Origin: Sabulitectum sp036743055
Lineage (GTDB): Bacteria; Fermentibacterota; Fermentibacteria; Fermentibacterales; JCC-6
Length of the DNA: 23,022 nucleotides
Reading direction: 5' to 3'
Assembly (NCBI GenBank): GCA_036743055.1
Contig: DAINQE010000040.1
Span: 1 to 23,022 of the forward strand
The position numbers and the translations under genes were made by a program. This document shows, piece after piece, positions 1-7,728 of the stretch (position 1 is its first letter; every line of letters starts with the position of its first letter). The notes beneath the pieces are model-generated. The model was not told where the DNA came from. It searched no databases and saw only the letters and a program-made list of their open reading frames with translations.

Positions 1-1154
1 AGGAACCTGTCGGAGATGTACCTGTCGCTCAGGGTGGCCGCCGCCACCAGTGCGGGGTCCTGGATCTGTATTCCGTGGTGAACCTCGTATCTTTCCCGAA
101 GACCCCTCAGGATGTTGACGGTGTCCTCCACTGAGGGGGGGTCAACCAGCACAGGCTGAAAACGCCGTTCCAGGGCTGCGTCCTTCTCTATGTGCTTCCT
201 GTACTCGTCCAGGGTCGTTGCCCCCACGCAGTGCAGGTCACCCCTGGCAAGGGCGGGTTTCAGCATGTTGGCGGCGTCAACGGCCCCCTGAGCCGCCCCT
301 GCGCCCACAAGGGTATGCATCTCATCGATGAACAGAATTATCCTGCCCTGGGCTGCGGCTATCTCGGAAAGAACCGCCTTGAGTCGCTCCTCGAACTCGC
401 CCCTGAACTTAGCGCCTGCTATAAGGGATCCCATGTCCAGTGCCATGAGACTCTTGTCCCGGAGGGTCTCCGGAACGTCCCCCTCGGCGATCCTCCCGGC
501 GAGACCTTCCGCTATTGCGGTCTTTCCCACGCCGGGCTCCCCGATAAGAACAGGGTTGTTCTTCCTTCTCCTGCAGAGTATCTGCATGGTGCGCATGATC
601 TCGGCGTCCCGGCCTATCACAGGGTCAAGCTTCTGCTGCCTTGCCAGTGCCGTCAGATCCTTTGTGTACTTCTTAAGCGCTTCGTAGCTTTCTTCGGAGT
701 TCTCGCTTGTTACCCTGGAGGAACCCCTTATCTCGGAAAGGGCCACCAGAAAGCCATCCCTCTCTACACCGTTCTCAGAAAGGATCTCGGCGGCCCTGCA
801 GCTCACCGAGGTGATCCCCAGGAACAGGTGCTCGCTGGCCACGAAATCGTCCTTCATTCGGGATGATTCCTTTTCCGCTTCCTTGAGAACGGAGAGTGCG
901 CTTCTGGAGAGAACGGGCTGGGAACCTCCGGAGGATCTGGGAAGCTCTCCCGCCGCTTCAGCGGCGCTCCGGGCAAGGATTCCGGGATCGACACCAAGCC
1001 TGCTGAGTACCGGTGGTATTGTCCCTCCCTCGTCGGTAACAAGAGCCCTGAGCAGGTGGAGGGGTGTCACTTCGGGGTTTCCAGCTGATGAAGCGGCGTT
1101 CACCGCTTCCGTGAGCGCTTCTCTGGCCTTTATGGTCATTTTTTCCATGTTCAT
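1..1154 (-). CDS. clpB: ATP-dependent chaperone ClpB, N-terminal part (runs off left edge)
   Basis: ClpB is a cytoplasmic AAA+ disaggregase that threads aggregated proteins through a hexameric pore together with DnaK. The 384 residues visible cover the N-terminal double-repeat domain (about 1-145) and most of the first ATPase domain. I see Walker A GEPGVGKT at 205-212 and Walker B LFIDEMHTLVGAG with D277/E278, almost exactly where E. coli ClpB has them. These are followed by the sensor/arginine-finger region EKDAALERRFQPV and the ClpB-typical RGLRERYEVHHG. The ATG at 1154 sits 5 nt after AGG of GGGAGAAGG; an alternative ATG lies at 1148. The frame is open to the window edge, so the middle domain, second ATPase domain and C-terminus are missing. 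ClpA or ClpC are less likely because of the ERYEVHHG segment. Confidence 0.95.
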   Translation of the reverse strand, partial: MNMEKMTIKAREALTEAVNAASSAGNPEVTPLHLLRALVTDEGGTIPPVLSRLGVDPGILARSAAEAAGELPRSSGGSQPVLSRSALSVLKEAEKESSRMKDDFVASEHLFLGITSVSCRAAEILSENGVERDGFLVALSEIRGSSRVTSENSEESYEALKKYTKDLTALARQQKLDPVIGRDAEIMRTMQILCRRRKNNPVLIGEPGVGKTAIAEGLAGRIAEGDVPETLRDKSLMALDMGSLIAGAKFRGEFEERLKAVLSEIAAAQGRIILFIDEMHTLVGAGAAQGAVDAANMLKPALARGDLHCVGATTLDEYRKHIEKDAALERRFQPVLVDPPSVEDTVNILRGLRERYEVHHGIQIQDPALVAAATLSDRYISDRF

Positions 1155-1220
1155 GATATCCTTCTCCCTTCAGAGGTTTGTGTAGCAAAACACGGGCCAT
1201 GGATACAGCATTTTTACTTG

Positions 1221-1249
1221 TCTATAACCAGTTTTATTTGTGCTACCAA
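1221..1249 (-). promoter_or_regulatory. putative sigma70-type promoter of clpB
   Basis: On the minus strand TTGGTA (1244-1249) and TATAGA (1221-1226) are separated by exactly 17 bases, each matching the consensus at 4 of 6 positions. This places transcription start near 1214 and gives a leader of about 60 nt before clpB. No CIRCE or HAIR heat-shock operator is visible. Assignment is by motif only. Confidence 0.35.
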
Positions 1250-1268
1250 GGAATGTGCGATTCATTCC

Positions 1269-1283
1269 GCGTCACAATGACGC
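1269..1283. repeat. 15-bp inverted repeat in the clpB / oxidoreductase divergent region
   Basis: GCGTCA-CAA-TGACGC is a perfect 6-bp inverted repeat with a 3-base spacer, about 20 bp upstream of the predicted clpB -35 box and about 100 bp upstream of the plus-strand oxidoreductase gene. Size and placement suit a binding site for a dimeric regulator, but no regulator is identified. It could be chance. Confidence 0.35.
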
Positions 1284-1385
1284 AGGGGTGGCAACGGGAT
1301 TCACTCACTTTACCCTGAGGTCTTTTTGTTGTAGCTTTCAACCGAGGAAGTATTCACCCTTTCAAGCACTTCAACGGAGGTTACC

Positions 1386-2387
1386 ATGGCCGGAATAGGC
1401 GTAATAGGCCTGGGTTACTGGGGTCCGAACCTGCTCAGGAACATCGCCGCCAACAGGCGAACCGAAAAGCTCGTTATCTGCGACAGCGATCCTGGAAGGC
1501 TTAACAAGATCGGCGGGAGATTCCCCGGCTGCGAGAGAACCCTGGACAGTTCCGCAGTGTTCAATGATCCGGAGATAGACGGAGTGGTGATAGCCACAAC
1601 CGTATCCACCCACTACCCCCTGGCCATGGAGGCCCTTCGGGCAGGGAAGCACGTTTTCGTTGAGAAGCCCTTCGCCGAAACCACCGAGAAAGCCGAGGAG
1701 ATGGTGGCCTGCGCCGAGGAGAAGGATCTTGTCACCATGGTGGGTCACACATTCCTCTACTCCCCTCCGGTGCTGAAGATCAAACAGATACTGGACAGCA
1801 GGGAACTCGGAGACATCAGGTTCATAACAAGCAGCAGGGTCAACCTGGGCCTTCACCAGAAGGATGTATCGGTGATCTGGGACCTGGCCCCCCACGATTT
1901 CTCCATGCTGTTCTACTGGCTGGGTGAGGAACCCACCTTCGTGGAGGCATTCGGACACGATTATGTTCTCAAGGGGATACCGGACGTGGCCTTCGTGAAT
2001 CTGGGCTTCCCCGGCGGCGCAACCGCAAATGTGCAGGTGGCCTGGCTGGCCCCCTCGAAGCTGAGGAAGACGGTGATCGTAGGCAGCAGGAAGATGCTGA
2101 TCTACGACGATACCGAGCCCTACGAGAAGATCAAGATATACGACAAGGGAGTTGACGTACTGGAGCCGGAAAGCTTCGGCGAGTATCAGCTCTCCTACAG
2201 GACCGGCGACATAGTTAGCCCCAGGATCGATTCCTTCGAACCTCTGGCCGCCGAAATGGAGGAGTTCATAAGGTGCATCGAGACCGGCGCCGTGCCCAGA
2301 ACGTCCGGAAGGAGCGGTCTGGGAGTAGTAAGGGCCCTTGAGACCGCCGACAGGAGCCTGGCCTCCAGACTGAAGAAGATGGACTAG
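1386..2387 (+). CDS. Gfo/Idh/MocA family NAD(P)-dependent oxidoreductase
   Basis: A 333-residue cytoplasmic dehydrogenase of the glucose-fructose oxidoreductase / inositol dehydrogenase family, which oxidises or reduces sugar and cyclitol hydroxyls. The Rossmann dinucleotide motif GLGYWG lies at 8-13, the family hallmark EKPF at 93-96 (its Lys is normally catalytic), and WDLAPHDFSML at 165-175 supplies the usual catalytic-site His/Asp. The N-terminus resembles UDP-sugar 3-dehydrogenases of the WlbA type, so a nucleotide-sugar substrate is plausible but unproven. The ATG follows ACGGAGG with ideal spacing. The stop codon abuts the next ATG (TAGATG), so it is the first gene of a tight three-gene set with an ABC-like protein and a membrane protein. 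Confidence 0.88.
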   Translation: MAGIGVIGLGYWGPNLLRNIAANRRTEKLVICDSDPGRLNKIGGRFPGCERTLDSSAVFNDPEIDGVVIATTVSTHYPLAMEALRAGKHVFVEKPFAETTEKAEEMVACAEEKDLVTMVGHTFLYSPPVLKIKQILDSRELGDIRFITSSRVNLGLHQKDVSVIWDLAPHDFSMLFYWLGEEPTFVEAFGHDYVLKGIPDVAFVNLGFPGGATANVQVAWLAPSKLRKTVIVGSRKMLIYDDTEPYEKIKIYDKGVDVLEPESFGEYQLSYRTGDIVSPRIDSFEPLAAEMEEFIRCIETGAVPRTSGRSGLGVVRALETADRSLASRLKKMD

Positions 2388-3338
2388 ATGGAAGGCCCTC
2401 CCGAAGTACTCCTGAAGTTCCTGGGCGTTGCAGCTGCGGTGGAAGGAGCGGTTTCCACCGACCTGGCGGTCCTTGGGGGGACCATTGCCGTTCTCCTCGG
2501 CGAGGAGAACTCCGTGGCGGGGGAACTCGCCGCCTGCGCCGCCGGTATCAGGTCGCCCAGGGAGGGCAAGGTTCTGGTGGGAAGAAGGATGCTCGAAGCC
2601 TCTACGAAGGAGGGCCGAAGGGCAAGCGGTTTCGTTGCGCACACCGTTGAGGCCCCTCCTGGAATGACCCCCAGGGGCTGCGTGAACCTGGCGGTGACCG
2701 CCGTGGTGAAGAACAGGAACAGCGCCACCGAGAAGACCAGGGAGATACTCGAGTGGCTTGATCTTCAGACGGTGGCCAATGTTCCGCTTGAGGAACTGAA
2801 CAGCCCGGAGATCCAGAGAACATCCATGGCCGTGTGTATGGCAACATCACCGGAGCTCCTGGTGGTGGACTCTCCCATTCACGAATCGCTCCACTCCAGG
2901 CTCAAGACCTTTGCCAGGGCTGGCAACGCTGTACTGATACGTACCTCTTCCCTGGGCGAGATACCGGAAGGAGTTGAACGAATAGCCCTCTGCGACAGTT
3001 CAGGAATAGTCAGGGTGGTGAGTCGTTCGGAACTCCGAGGAAGGGCCATGGGAGGCGCTGAGATATCCGTTTCCTTCTGTCCCTCGCTGCCACGACAGCA
3101 GCTGGAGACCATCCCCGGGATAAAGAACCTCCTGCACCGCAACGGCCTTTACAAGTTCACCCATGGGGAAACCGCCTTCGCGGTTACCCAGCTCATGAAC
3201 CTTGCCCGGGCGAACTCCAGGGCGGTGATAGAGCTTCACATATCCAGCATGCCGCCATCCGCCCTGATAAGGCTCTTCGAGGGAGACAGGGGAAGAACTT
3301 TCCACGAAGGCCTTTTCACCGGGGAAGACGGTCCCTGA
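2388..3338 (+). CDS. degenerate (probably non-catalytic) ABC-2-type ATPase homologue
   Basis: A 316-residue protein with the layout of an ABC-2 exporter ATPase (GldA/NatA type) but with no active-site motif left. The P-loop position reads GEENSVAG (38-45), lacking the Lys and Gly residues. The signature position reads LNSPEIQR (137-144) instead of LSGGQxQR. Walker B is LLVVDSP, keeping D161 but with Ser for the catalytic Glu, and the switch His is replaced in RTSS. The C-terminal 90 residues keep the shape of the domain that follows ABC-2 ATPases, ending MPPSALIRLFEG like the usual PSLEDVFLRLTG. The frame is intact over its whole length, so I read it as a retained pseudo-ATPase rather than a decaying gene. 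Its start directly abuts the oxidoreductase stop, and the next gene encodes a possible membrane partner. Confidence 0.72.
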   Translation: MEGPPEVLLKFLGVAAAVEGAVSTDLAVLGGTIAVLLGEENSVAGELAACAAGIRSPREGKVLVGRRMLEASTKEGRRASGFVAHTVEAPPGMTPRGCVNLAVTAVVKNRNSATEKTREILEWLDLQTVANVPLEELNSPEIQRTSMAVCMATSPELLVVDSPIHESLHSRLKTFARAGNAVLIRTSSLGEIPEGVERIALCDSSGIVRVVSRSELRGRAMGGAEISVSFCPSLPRQQLETIPGIKNLLHRNGLYKFTHGETAFAVTQLMNLARANSRAVIELHISSMPPSALIRLFEGDRGRTFHEGLFTGEDGP

Positions 3339-3340
3339 GC

Positions 3341-3955
3341 TTGAAAGCCCTCCTCCTCACCGCAGAGATAATGGTCAAAAGGTCCGTCGGAAGCATCTGG
3401 CTGCTGTGGCTGTGCGGCTTTCTGCCCGCTGCCGTCGCTGCGGTATCTCCAGTGGATACACTGCCGGGGAAGCTCGTCTCCCTGGCGGTCTGTCTCCCGG
3501 GTGTTTTCCTGCTCACCGGCTGGCACGGTTCCAGGGCCAGGACCGGTCTGATGGCCATACTTTTCCGCACCGAGGGAGCCGGAACGGTGAGGTTCTCCGA
3601 GCTTCTTCTGCCCACACTGTCAGGAACGATACTTGGCGCCATGGCCGGAATGGCGGCCTCCTTCCCTCCCACCTGGCAGTTCTGGCTGGTGCTCCCGCTC
3701 TCGGCCTTCGCGGTTTCGGCGCTCATCGATTCGGCAGAGAGAAGGTACAGGTATCCCGGCAGGTTCCTGCTGGGCCTTCTATGGCTCCATGGAGCCAGCG
3801 AATCCGGGGGCGGATCGCTGCTAGCTCCTTTTTTATATCCCGGGAAGGTGCTGATGCCTGGCGAAGCCGCTCCTCATCCCGATTCATTCGTGCTTGCCTC
3901 CCTGGCACTGGCAGGGGTTTCCGCCGGGATCTACTCCCTTTCCTGCAGACGCTGA
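3341..3955 (+). CDS. polytopic membrane protein, putative partner of the ABC-like protein
   Basis: A 204-residue integral membrane protein of no family I recognise. Hydrophobic stretches suggest five or six membrane segments: about 18-38, 45-60, 85-105, 110-130, 140-150 and 180-200. I take the TTG at 3341, two bases after the preceding stop, because this keeps the tight spacing of the set; an ATG at 3371 is the alternative and would shorten the protein by 10 residues. The position directly after an ABC-like gene suggests an ABC-2-type half permease, but no permease motif proves it. The last 25 bases overlap the 3' end of the convergent trmFO gene. Confidence 0.6.
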   Translation: MKALLLTAEIMVKRSVGSIWLLWLCGFLPAAVAAVSPVDTLPGKLVSLAVCLPGVFLLTGWHGSRARTGLMAILFRTEGAGTVRFSELLLPTLSGTILGAMAGMAASFPPTWQFWLVLPLSAFAVSALIDSAERRYRYPGRFLLGLLWLHGASESGGGSLLAPFLYPGKVLMPGEAAPHPDSFVLASLALAGVSAGIYSLSCRR

Positions 3956-5226
3956 ACCCAGGGAGCAAGCTCTTTCAGCGCTGCAGCCGCCCTTGCCTCC
4001 CTCCTGAACCTTCTGCCTCCGCTTACCCTCATATCGGGGAACAGGCCGTAGTTGATGTTCGAAGGCTGGTAGTTCTCCTCTTCCCTGTCGGTGGAGAAAT
4101 GGAGAAGCGCCCCCAGGGCGGTTCCCGCGGGAGGAGGTCCACATCCGGCAGCAAGCAGCCCTGCCATGAAACCCGAAGCGACTGATTCGATGTAACCTTC
4201 AACTCCGGTGATCTGCCCTGCGAAACGGATCCTGGGGCAGCCCTTCAGCCTCATGGAACGATCCAGGAGCATGGGTCCGTGGATGAAGGTGTTCCTGTGC
4301 ATGGAGCCAAGCCTGAGGAACTCCGCCTTCTCCAGTCCCGGTATCATCCGAAAAACCCTTTTCTGCTCCGGATATGAGAGCTTCGTCTGGAAGCCCACCA
4401 GGTTCCATGCGCTCCCCGAGAGGTTCTCCCTGCGCAGCTGAACCACGGCGAAGGGCCTCTTTCCCGTGGCAGGATCAACTATCCCCACGGGTTTCATGGG
4501 ACCAAAGGCAAGGGACATCTCTCCGCCGTCGGCGATGGCCTCCACAGGCATGCATCCCTGGAAGTGGACCTCCGTTTCGAACTCCCTGGGTGCCACCCTC
4601 TCTCCAGACCTGAGTTCGCTGACGAAATCCAGGTACTCATCCCGGGAGAAGGGGCAGTTGAGATAGTCGCCGTCATCCCCGTCTGAGTACCTGTTCTGGG
4701 AGAAGACCTTCCCCATGTCCAGGGATTCGCCGCTCACAACAGGAGCTATGGCGTCATAGAAGTACAGGAACTCCCCCCCGGTGATCTCACCGATGACCCG
4801 GGACAGTGCCGGCGAAGCCAGTGGCCCCGCGGCTATTATCACATTTCCCCCCGGGATGCAGCGTACTTCGCCGGGGATCAGACGAATGTTACCCCGGGAC
4901 CGTAGCATGGCAAGAACGGCTGAACTGAAGGCTTCCCTGTCCACAGCCAGGGCTCCGCCGGCGGGGATCCTGGCGGAATCTGCGGCTCGAATCAGCATCG
5001 ATCCCGCCCTTCTCAGCTCCTCCTTGAGAAGCCCCGGGGCGTTCCTTACCAGGTCGGACCTGAGGGAGTTCGAGCAGACGAGTTCGGCAGGGAGACCTGT
5101 TCTGTGGGCGGGGGTGGTCGTACCCGGCCTCATCTCGTGGAGATTCACCCGGAATCCCCTGTCCGCCAGCTGCAGTGCCGCTTCGGAACCGGCGAGGCCG
5201 GCGCCTATGATGGTAATTTCTTCCAT
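3931..5226 (-). CDS. trmFO: methylenetetrahydrofolate-tRNA-(uracil-5-)-methyltransferase TrmFO
   Basis: A 431-residue flavoenzyme that methylates U54 in the T-loop of tRNA, using methylenetetrahydrofolate as carbon donor and FADH2 as reductant, in place of the SAM-dependent TrmA. The N-terminus has the FAD-binding motif GAGLAGSEAA from residue 8, followed by the family stretch HEMRPG and VCSNSLRSD (C51). HFQGCMPVEAIA carries C225, matching the second conserved catalytic Cys of the family. FAGQITGVEGYIES near the C-terminus is also typical. Length is normal for TrmFO and clearly shorter than GidA/MnmG. It is convergent with the membrane-protein gene, overlapping it by 25 bp, and divergent from the unknown gene at 5299. 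Confidence 0.95.
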   Translation of the reverse strand: MEEITIIGAGLAGSEAALQLADRGFRVNLHEMRPGTTTPAHRTGLPAELVCSNSLRSDLVRNAPGLLKEELRRAGSMLIRAADSARIPAGGALAVDREAFSSAVLAMLRSRGNIRLIPGEVRCIPGGNVIIAAGPLASPALSRVIGEITGGEFLYFYDAIAPVVSGESLDMGKVFSQNRYSDGDDGDYLNCPFSRDEYLDFVSELRSGERVAPREFETEVHFQGCMPVEAIADGGEMSLAFGPMKPVGIVDPATGKRPFAVVQLRRENLSGSAWNLVGFQTKLSYPEQKRVFRMIPGLEKAEFLRLGSMHRNTFIHGPMLLDRSMRLKGCPRIRFAGQITGVEGYIESVASGFMAGLLAAGCGPPPAGTALGALLHFSTDREEENYQPSNINYGLFPDMRVSGGRRFRREARAAAALKELAPWVQRLQERE

Positions 5227-5234
5227 GGATTTCC

Positions 5235-5261
5235 TTAACCTGTGGTTAACTCGCGGTTAAC
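5235..5261. repeat. triple GGTTAA / TTAACC motif between divergent genes
   Basis: TTAACC (5235-5240), GGTTAA (5244-5249) and GGTTAAC (5255-5261) lie in a row. The first two form a perfect inverted repeat around TGT, and the second and third are direct repeats 11 bases apart, about one helical turn. An AT-rich TTAATATA follows at 5271-5278 and could serve as a -10 on either strand. The whole divergent region is only 72 bp, so a factor bound here could affect both trmFO and the unknown gene. Confidence 0.4.
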
Positions 5262-5298
5262 AGTGAGCGCTTAATATACACACCGGAGGTGAACGGAA

Positions 5299-5781
5299 AT
5301 GACACTTGAGAACATACTGGAGAGCATATGGACAAGAGGGCTGGGAACGGTCTCAACACCCACCACGCACAGGAGGACAAACCTTGAGCGAGCCGGACTC
5401 CACGTAACCGACCCGGAAAGGATCACAGACTGCCCTGTCCTCAGGGCGGCAGGTTGGCCGCTGAGGATGCTCGAGGGCTTCAGGAACGGCAGATACGTTT
5501 CGTCGGCGCTTTACCACGAGAACGACTATGAACTGATCACCGTCATCGAGATGGTCCTCCCCCCGTTCACCTGCGTACTACACCGGGGAAATCCCAGAAT
5601 GGTGAAGTCCCCTGTCAAACTACCGCTGGAACCCCTTTCAAGGATGGGGAATGCGGTCATAGTAAGTGACGGCGCTTTTCTTTTCTCAAGGAAGACATAT
5701 CCAGGCAGGCGGCAGGGAGACATGATCTCCAGGCAGCTGGAGGAAGTTACGTACCTGGAGGAACTGGCAGCGGCCCTCTGA
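5299..5781 (+). CDS. conserved-looking hypothetical protein, 160 residues
   Basis: I do not recognise this family. It is a soluble-looking protein of 160 residues with no signal peptide, membrane segment, Cys motif or nucleotide-binding loop. It has a basic N-terminal third and a central beta-rich stretch (LITVIEMVLPPFTCVL), then a Lys/Arg-rich segment and an acidic helical end (QLEEVTYLEELAAAL). The reading frame is credible: GGAGGTGA lies at ideal distance before the ATG, and codon use matches the neighbours. It stands alone between the divergent trmFO gene and asnB, 66 bp upstream of the latter. Confidence 0.7.
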   Translation: MTLENILESIWTRGLGTVSTPTTHRRTNLERAGLHVTDPERITDCPVLRAAGWPLRMLEGFRNGRYVSSALYHENDYELITVIEMVLPPFTCVLHRGNPRMVKSPVKLPLEPLSRMGNAVIVSDGAFLFSRKTYPGRRQGDMISRQLEEVTYLEELAAAL

Positions 5782-5797
5782 TCTTCCCGTCAGATTA

Positions 5798-5827
5798 GGA
5801 AAAATCCTCCTCCGGAGTTATTTTTCC
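5798..5827. terminator. A/T-armed dyad between the hypothetical gene and asnB
   Basis: GGAAAAAT (5798-5805) and ATTTTTCC (5820-5827) are perfect inverted arms around a 14-base centre that holds the palindrome CTCCGGAG. The right arm contains five T residues, so the structure could act as a weak terminator for the gene at 5299. It ends 20 bp before the asnB start and could equally be an operator or leader structure for asnB. Confidence 0.35.
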
Positions 5828-5847
5828 CTCTTCGGAAGGGGAGCCAT

Positions 5848-7728
5848 ATGTGCGGATTCACCGGCTATCTGTCAATGTCCATGGGAGGCGAGCGGGGCAG
5901 GGCGTTCCTTGAGAAGGGATGCGCGCTTCTGCGTCACAGGGGACCGGACGAATACTCAGTTAACCAGAACGGACATACAGGCACAGGTTTCGCCAGGCTT
6001 TCCATCCTTGATCTGGAAACAGGCATGCAGCCCATAGCTGACCGCGAATCCGGTGCTTCCATAATCTGCAACGGTCAGATATACAACTACATAGAACTCA
6101 AGAGCCAGCTGCCTTCCATGGAATACTCCACCACAGGGGACATGGAGGTAGCCCTTAAGGCATATCTCAACTGGGGAACGGGATTCGCCGAGAAACTCAA
6201 TGGCATGTTCGCAGGGGCAATACTGGATCCTTCCCGTAAAAGGATCATCCTCTTCAGGGATCGCTTCGGCATAAAACCGCTCTACTACATGAACAACCCG
6301 AACGGGTTCTTCTTTGCCAGCGAGATATCACCTCTGCTGGAGGCTCCCGGCGCTGCAAGGGAGCTGAACAGTAAGATGCTGCCATCCTGGTTCACCTACA
6401 GGTACGTCTTCGGTGAGGAAACGATGTTCAGGGGCATAAGGAAGCTTCTTCCCGGGTCCATGCTGGTCCTCGACATGGAAACAGGCGACTTCAGAACCTT
6501 CACCTACTGGAACTGGGAGTTCCGCGGCAACCATGCCGGGACCATGGAAGAGGCAGAGGAGGAGTTCAATGCTCTTTTCATGGATGCGGTGAGAATTCGT
6601 CTGAGAAGCGATGTGGAGGTGGGCAGCCTCATCTCGGGGGGCATCGACTCCTCCGCGGTGGCCTCGGCGGCTGCGCTCTGCCAGCCGGATCTGAAGCTCT
6701 TCACCATAGGTTTCCATGAACGGGACTACGATGAGACCTCGGATGTGGACCGGCTGCTGGAACTCATGCCCGGCAGGTTCGCCCGGTCGGGTGTTATAAG
6801 GGGCACCTGTCTTCCAGGGGACCTTGAGCTTCTTCCCGACCTGGTAAGGTCCGTGGAGGAACCAATATCCCTGGGCACCATGGTGCCCACTGACCAGGTC
6901 TGCAGACTGGCCTCGGAAAGGCTTAAGGTGGTGCTCACCGGCGAAGGGGCCGACGAGGTGTTCGCAGGCTACAGGAAGTTCCTGGTGGAAGCCGCGGCAA
7001 TCGAAGCGGAAAGGTGTTCCCCCGAGGGAAGAAGGATCCTTCTTCGCGATTTCCCTGAACTGACGGAAAGAAAGTCCGTTCCCGGGGATCACCTTACAAG
7101 GCACATAACCGACGAACGGCTTTTCCAGCCCGATGAGATCGTGGGACTGACCGGCATTTCGCCGGGGGGCTTCAGCGACTGCGGGGAGAAAAGGCTCCGT
7201 TCCATCGGGGAAGGGGTCGACCCCATCGGGGCCATGCAGATGATCGAAGCGCTCACAAGGCTTCCCAATTACGTTAATCTGCGGCTGGACAAACTGAGCA
7301 TGCGCCACAGCCTGGAGACAAGAACGCCTTTTCTGGACTACAGGCTTGCGGAGTTCGCCGGAAGGCTGCCCCTGGATTACAGGGTGAACCTGGAGGAAAG
7401 GACCGGCAAGTTCCTCTGCAGGGAGGCTTTCAGGAAAGGCGGCATCCTGCCTGCGGAAGTGACCAGAAGGAGCAAGAAGCCGTTTACCATGCCCATCGCC
7501 CAGTGGTTCTCCGACCCCCGTTCCCTGCCGGAACCGGTTGCCGACATCCTTCTGGGGAACACGGTGAGAGCCCAGGGCATACTCAACCCGGATATGGTCC
7601 GGGCATACGCCGGTGAGGTTACGGGAACGGGTGTTGGTCCTGAAACGCTTGTGTCCGCCGGAGACAGGGTTTTCGCCATTGTGGTGTTCTCCCTGTGGTA
7701 CGGCGAATTCATGAAGGGTACGATTTGA
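5848..7728 (+). CDS. asnB: asparagine synthase (glutamine-hydrolysing), AsnB type
   Basis: A 626-residue cytoplasmic enzyme that activates aspartate with ATP and amidates it with ammonia from glutamine. Cys2, the N-terminal nucleophile of class II glutaminases, follows the initiator Met (MCGFTGYLS). RHRGPDE (29-35), CNGQIYNY and DRFGIKPLYY complete the glutaminase domain. The synthetase domain has the pyrophosphate loop SGGIDSS (263-269) and GEGADEVFAGYRKF. Length and domain order are those of typical AsnB proteins. AAGGGGAG precedes the ATG. The stop codon overlaps the putative TTG start of a GCS2-type ligase, so the two are probably translationally coupled. Some AsnB homologues amidate substrates other than aspartate, which this context leaves open. 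Confidence 0.93.
   Translation: MCGFTGYLSMSMGGERGRAFLEKGCALLRHRGPDEYSVNQNGHTGTGFARLSILDLETGMQPIADRESGASIICNGQIYNYIELKSQLPSMEYSTTGDMEVALKAYLNWGTGFAEKLNGMFAGAILDPSRKRIILFRDRFGIKPLYYMNNPNGFFFASEISPLLEAPGAARELNSKMLPSWFTYRYVFGEETMFRGIRKLLPGSMLVLDMETGDFRTFTYWNWEFRGNHAGTMEEAEEEFNALFMDAVRIRLRSDVEVGSLISGGIDSSAVASAAALCQPDLKLFTIGFHERDYDETSDVDRLLELMPGRFARSGVIRGTCLPGDLELLPDLVRSVEEPISLGTMVPTDQVCRLASERLKVVLTGEGADEVFAGYRKFLVEAAAIEAERCSPEGRRILLRDFPELTERKSVPGDHLTRHITDERLFQPDEIVGLTGISPGGFSDCGEKRLRSIGEGVDPIGAMQMIEALTRLPNYVNLRLDKLSMRHSLETRTPFLDYRLAEFAGRLPLDYRVNLEERTGKFLCREAFRKGGILPAEVTRRSKKPFTMPIAQWFSDPRSLPEPVADILLGNTVRAQGILNPDMVRAYAGEVTGTGVGPETLVSAGDRVFAIVVFSLWYGEFMKGTI

Noticed and set aside
192..866. Long plus-strand open frame opposite the left-edge gene
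   Set aside because: It is the antisense shadow of clpB, which shows clear Walker motifs on the minus strand; the plus-strand protein has no domain or ribosome site.
1371..2642. 423-codon minus-strand open frame opposite the oxidoreductase
   Set aside because: No family features and fully covered by the clear Gfo/Idh/MocA gene and the next gene.
3931..3955. Convergent overlap of membrane-protein and trmFO ends as a sign of error
   Set aside because: Both frames are intact to their natural stops and TrmFO has its full length; short convergent overlaps are common.
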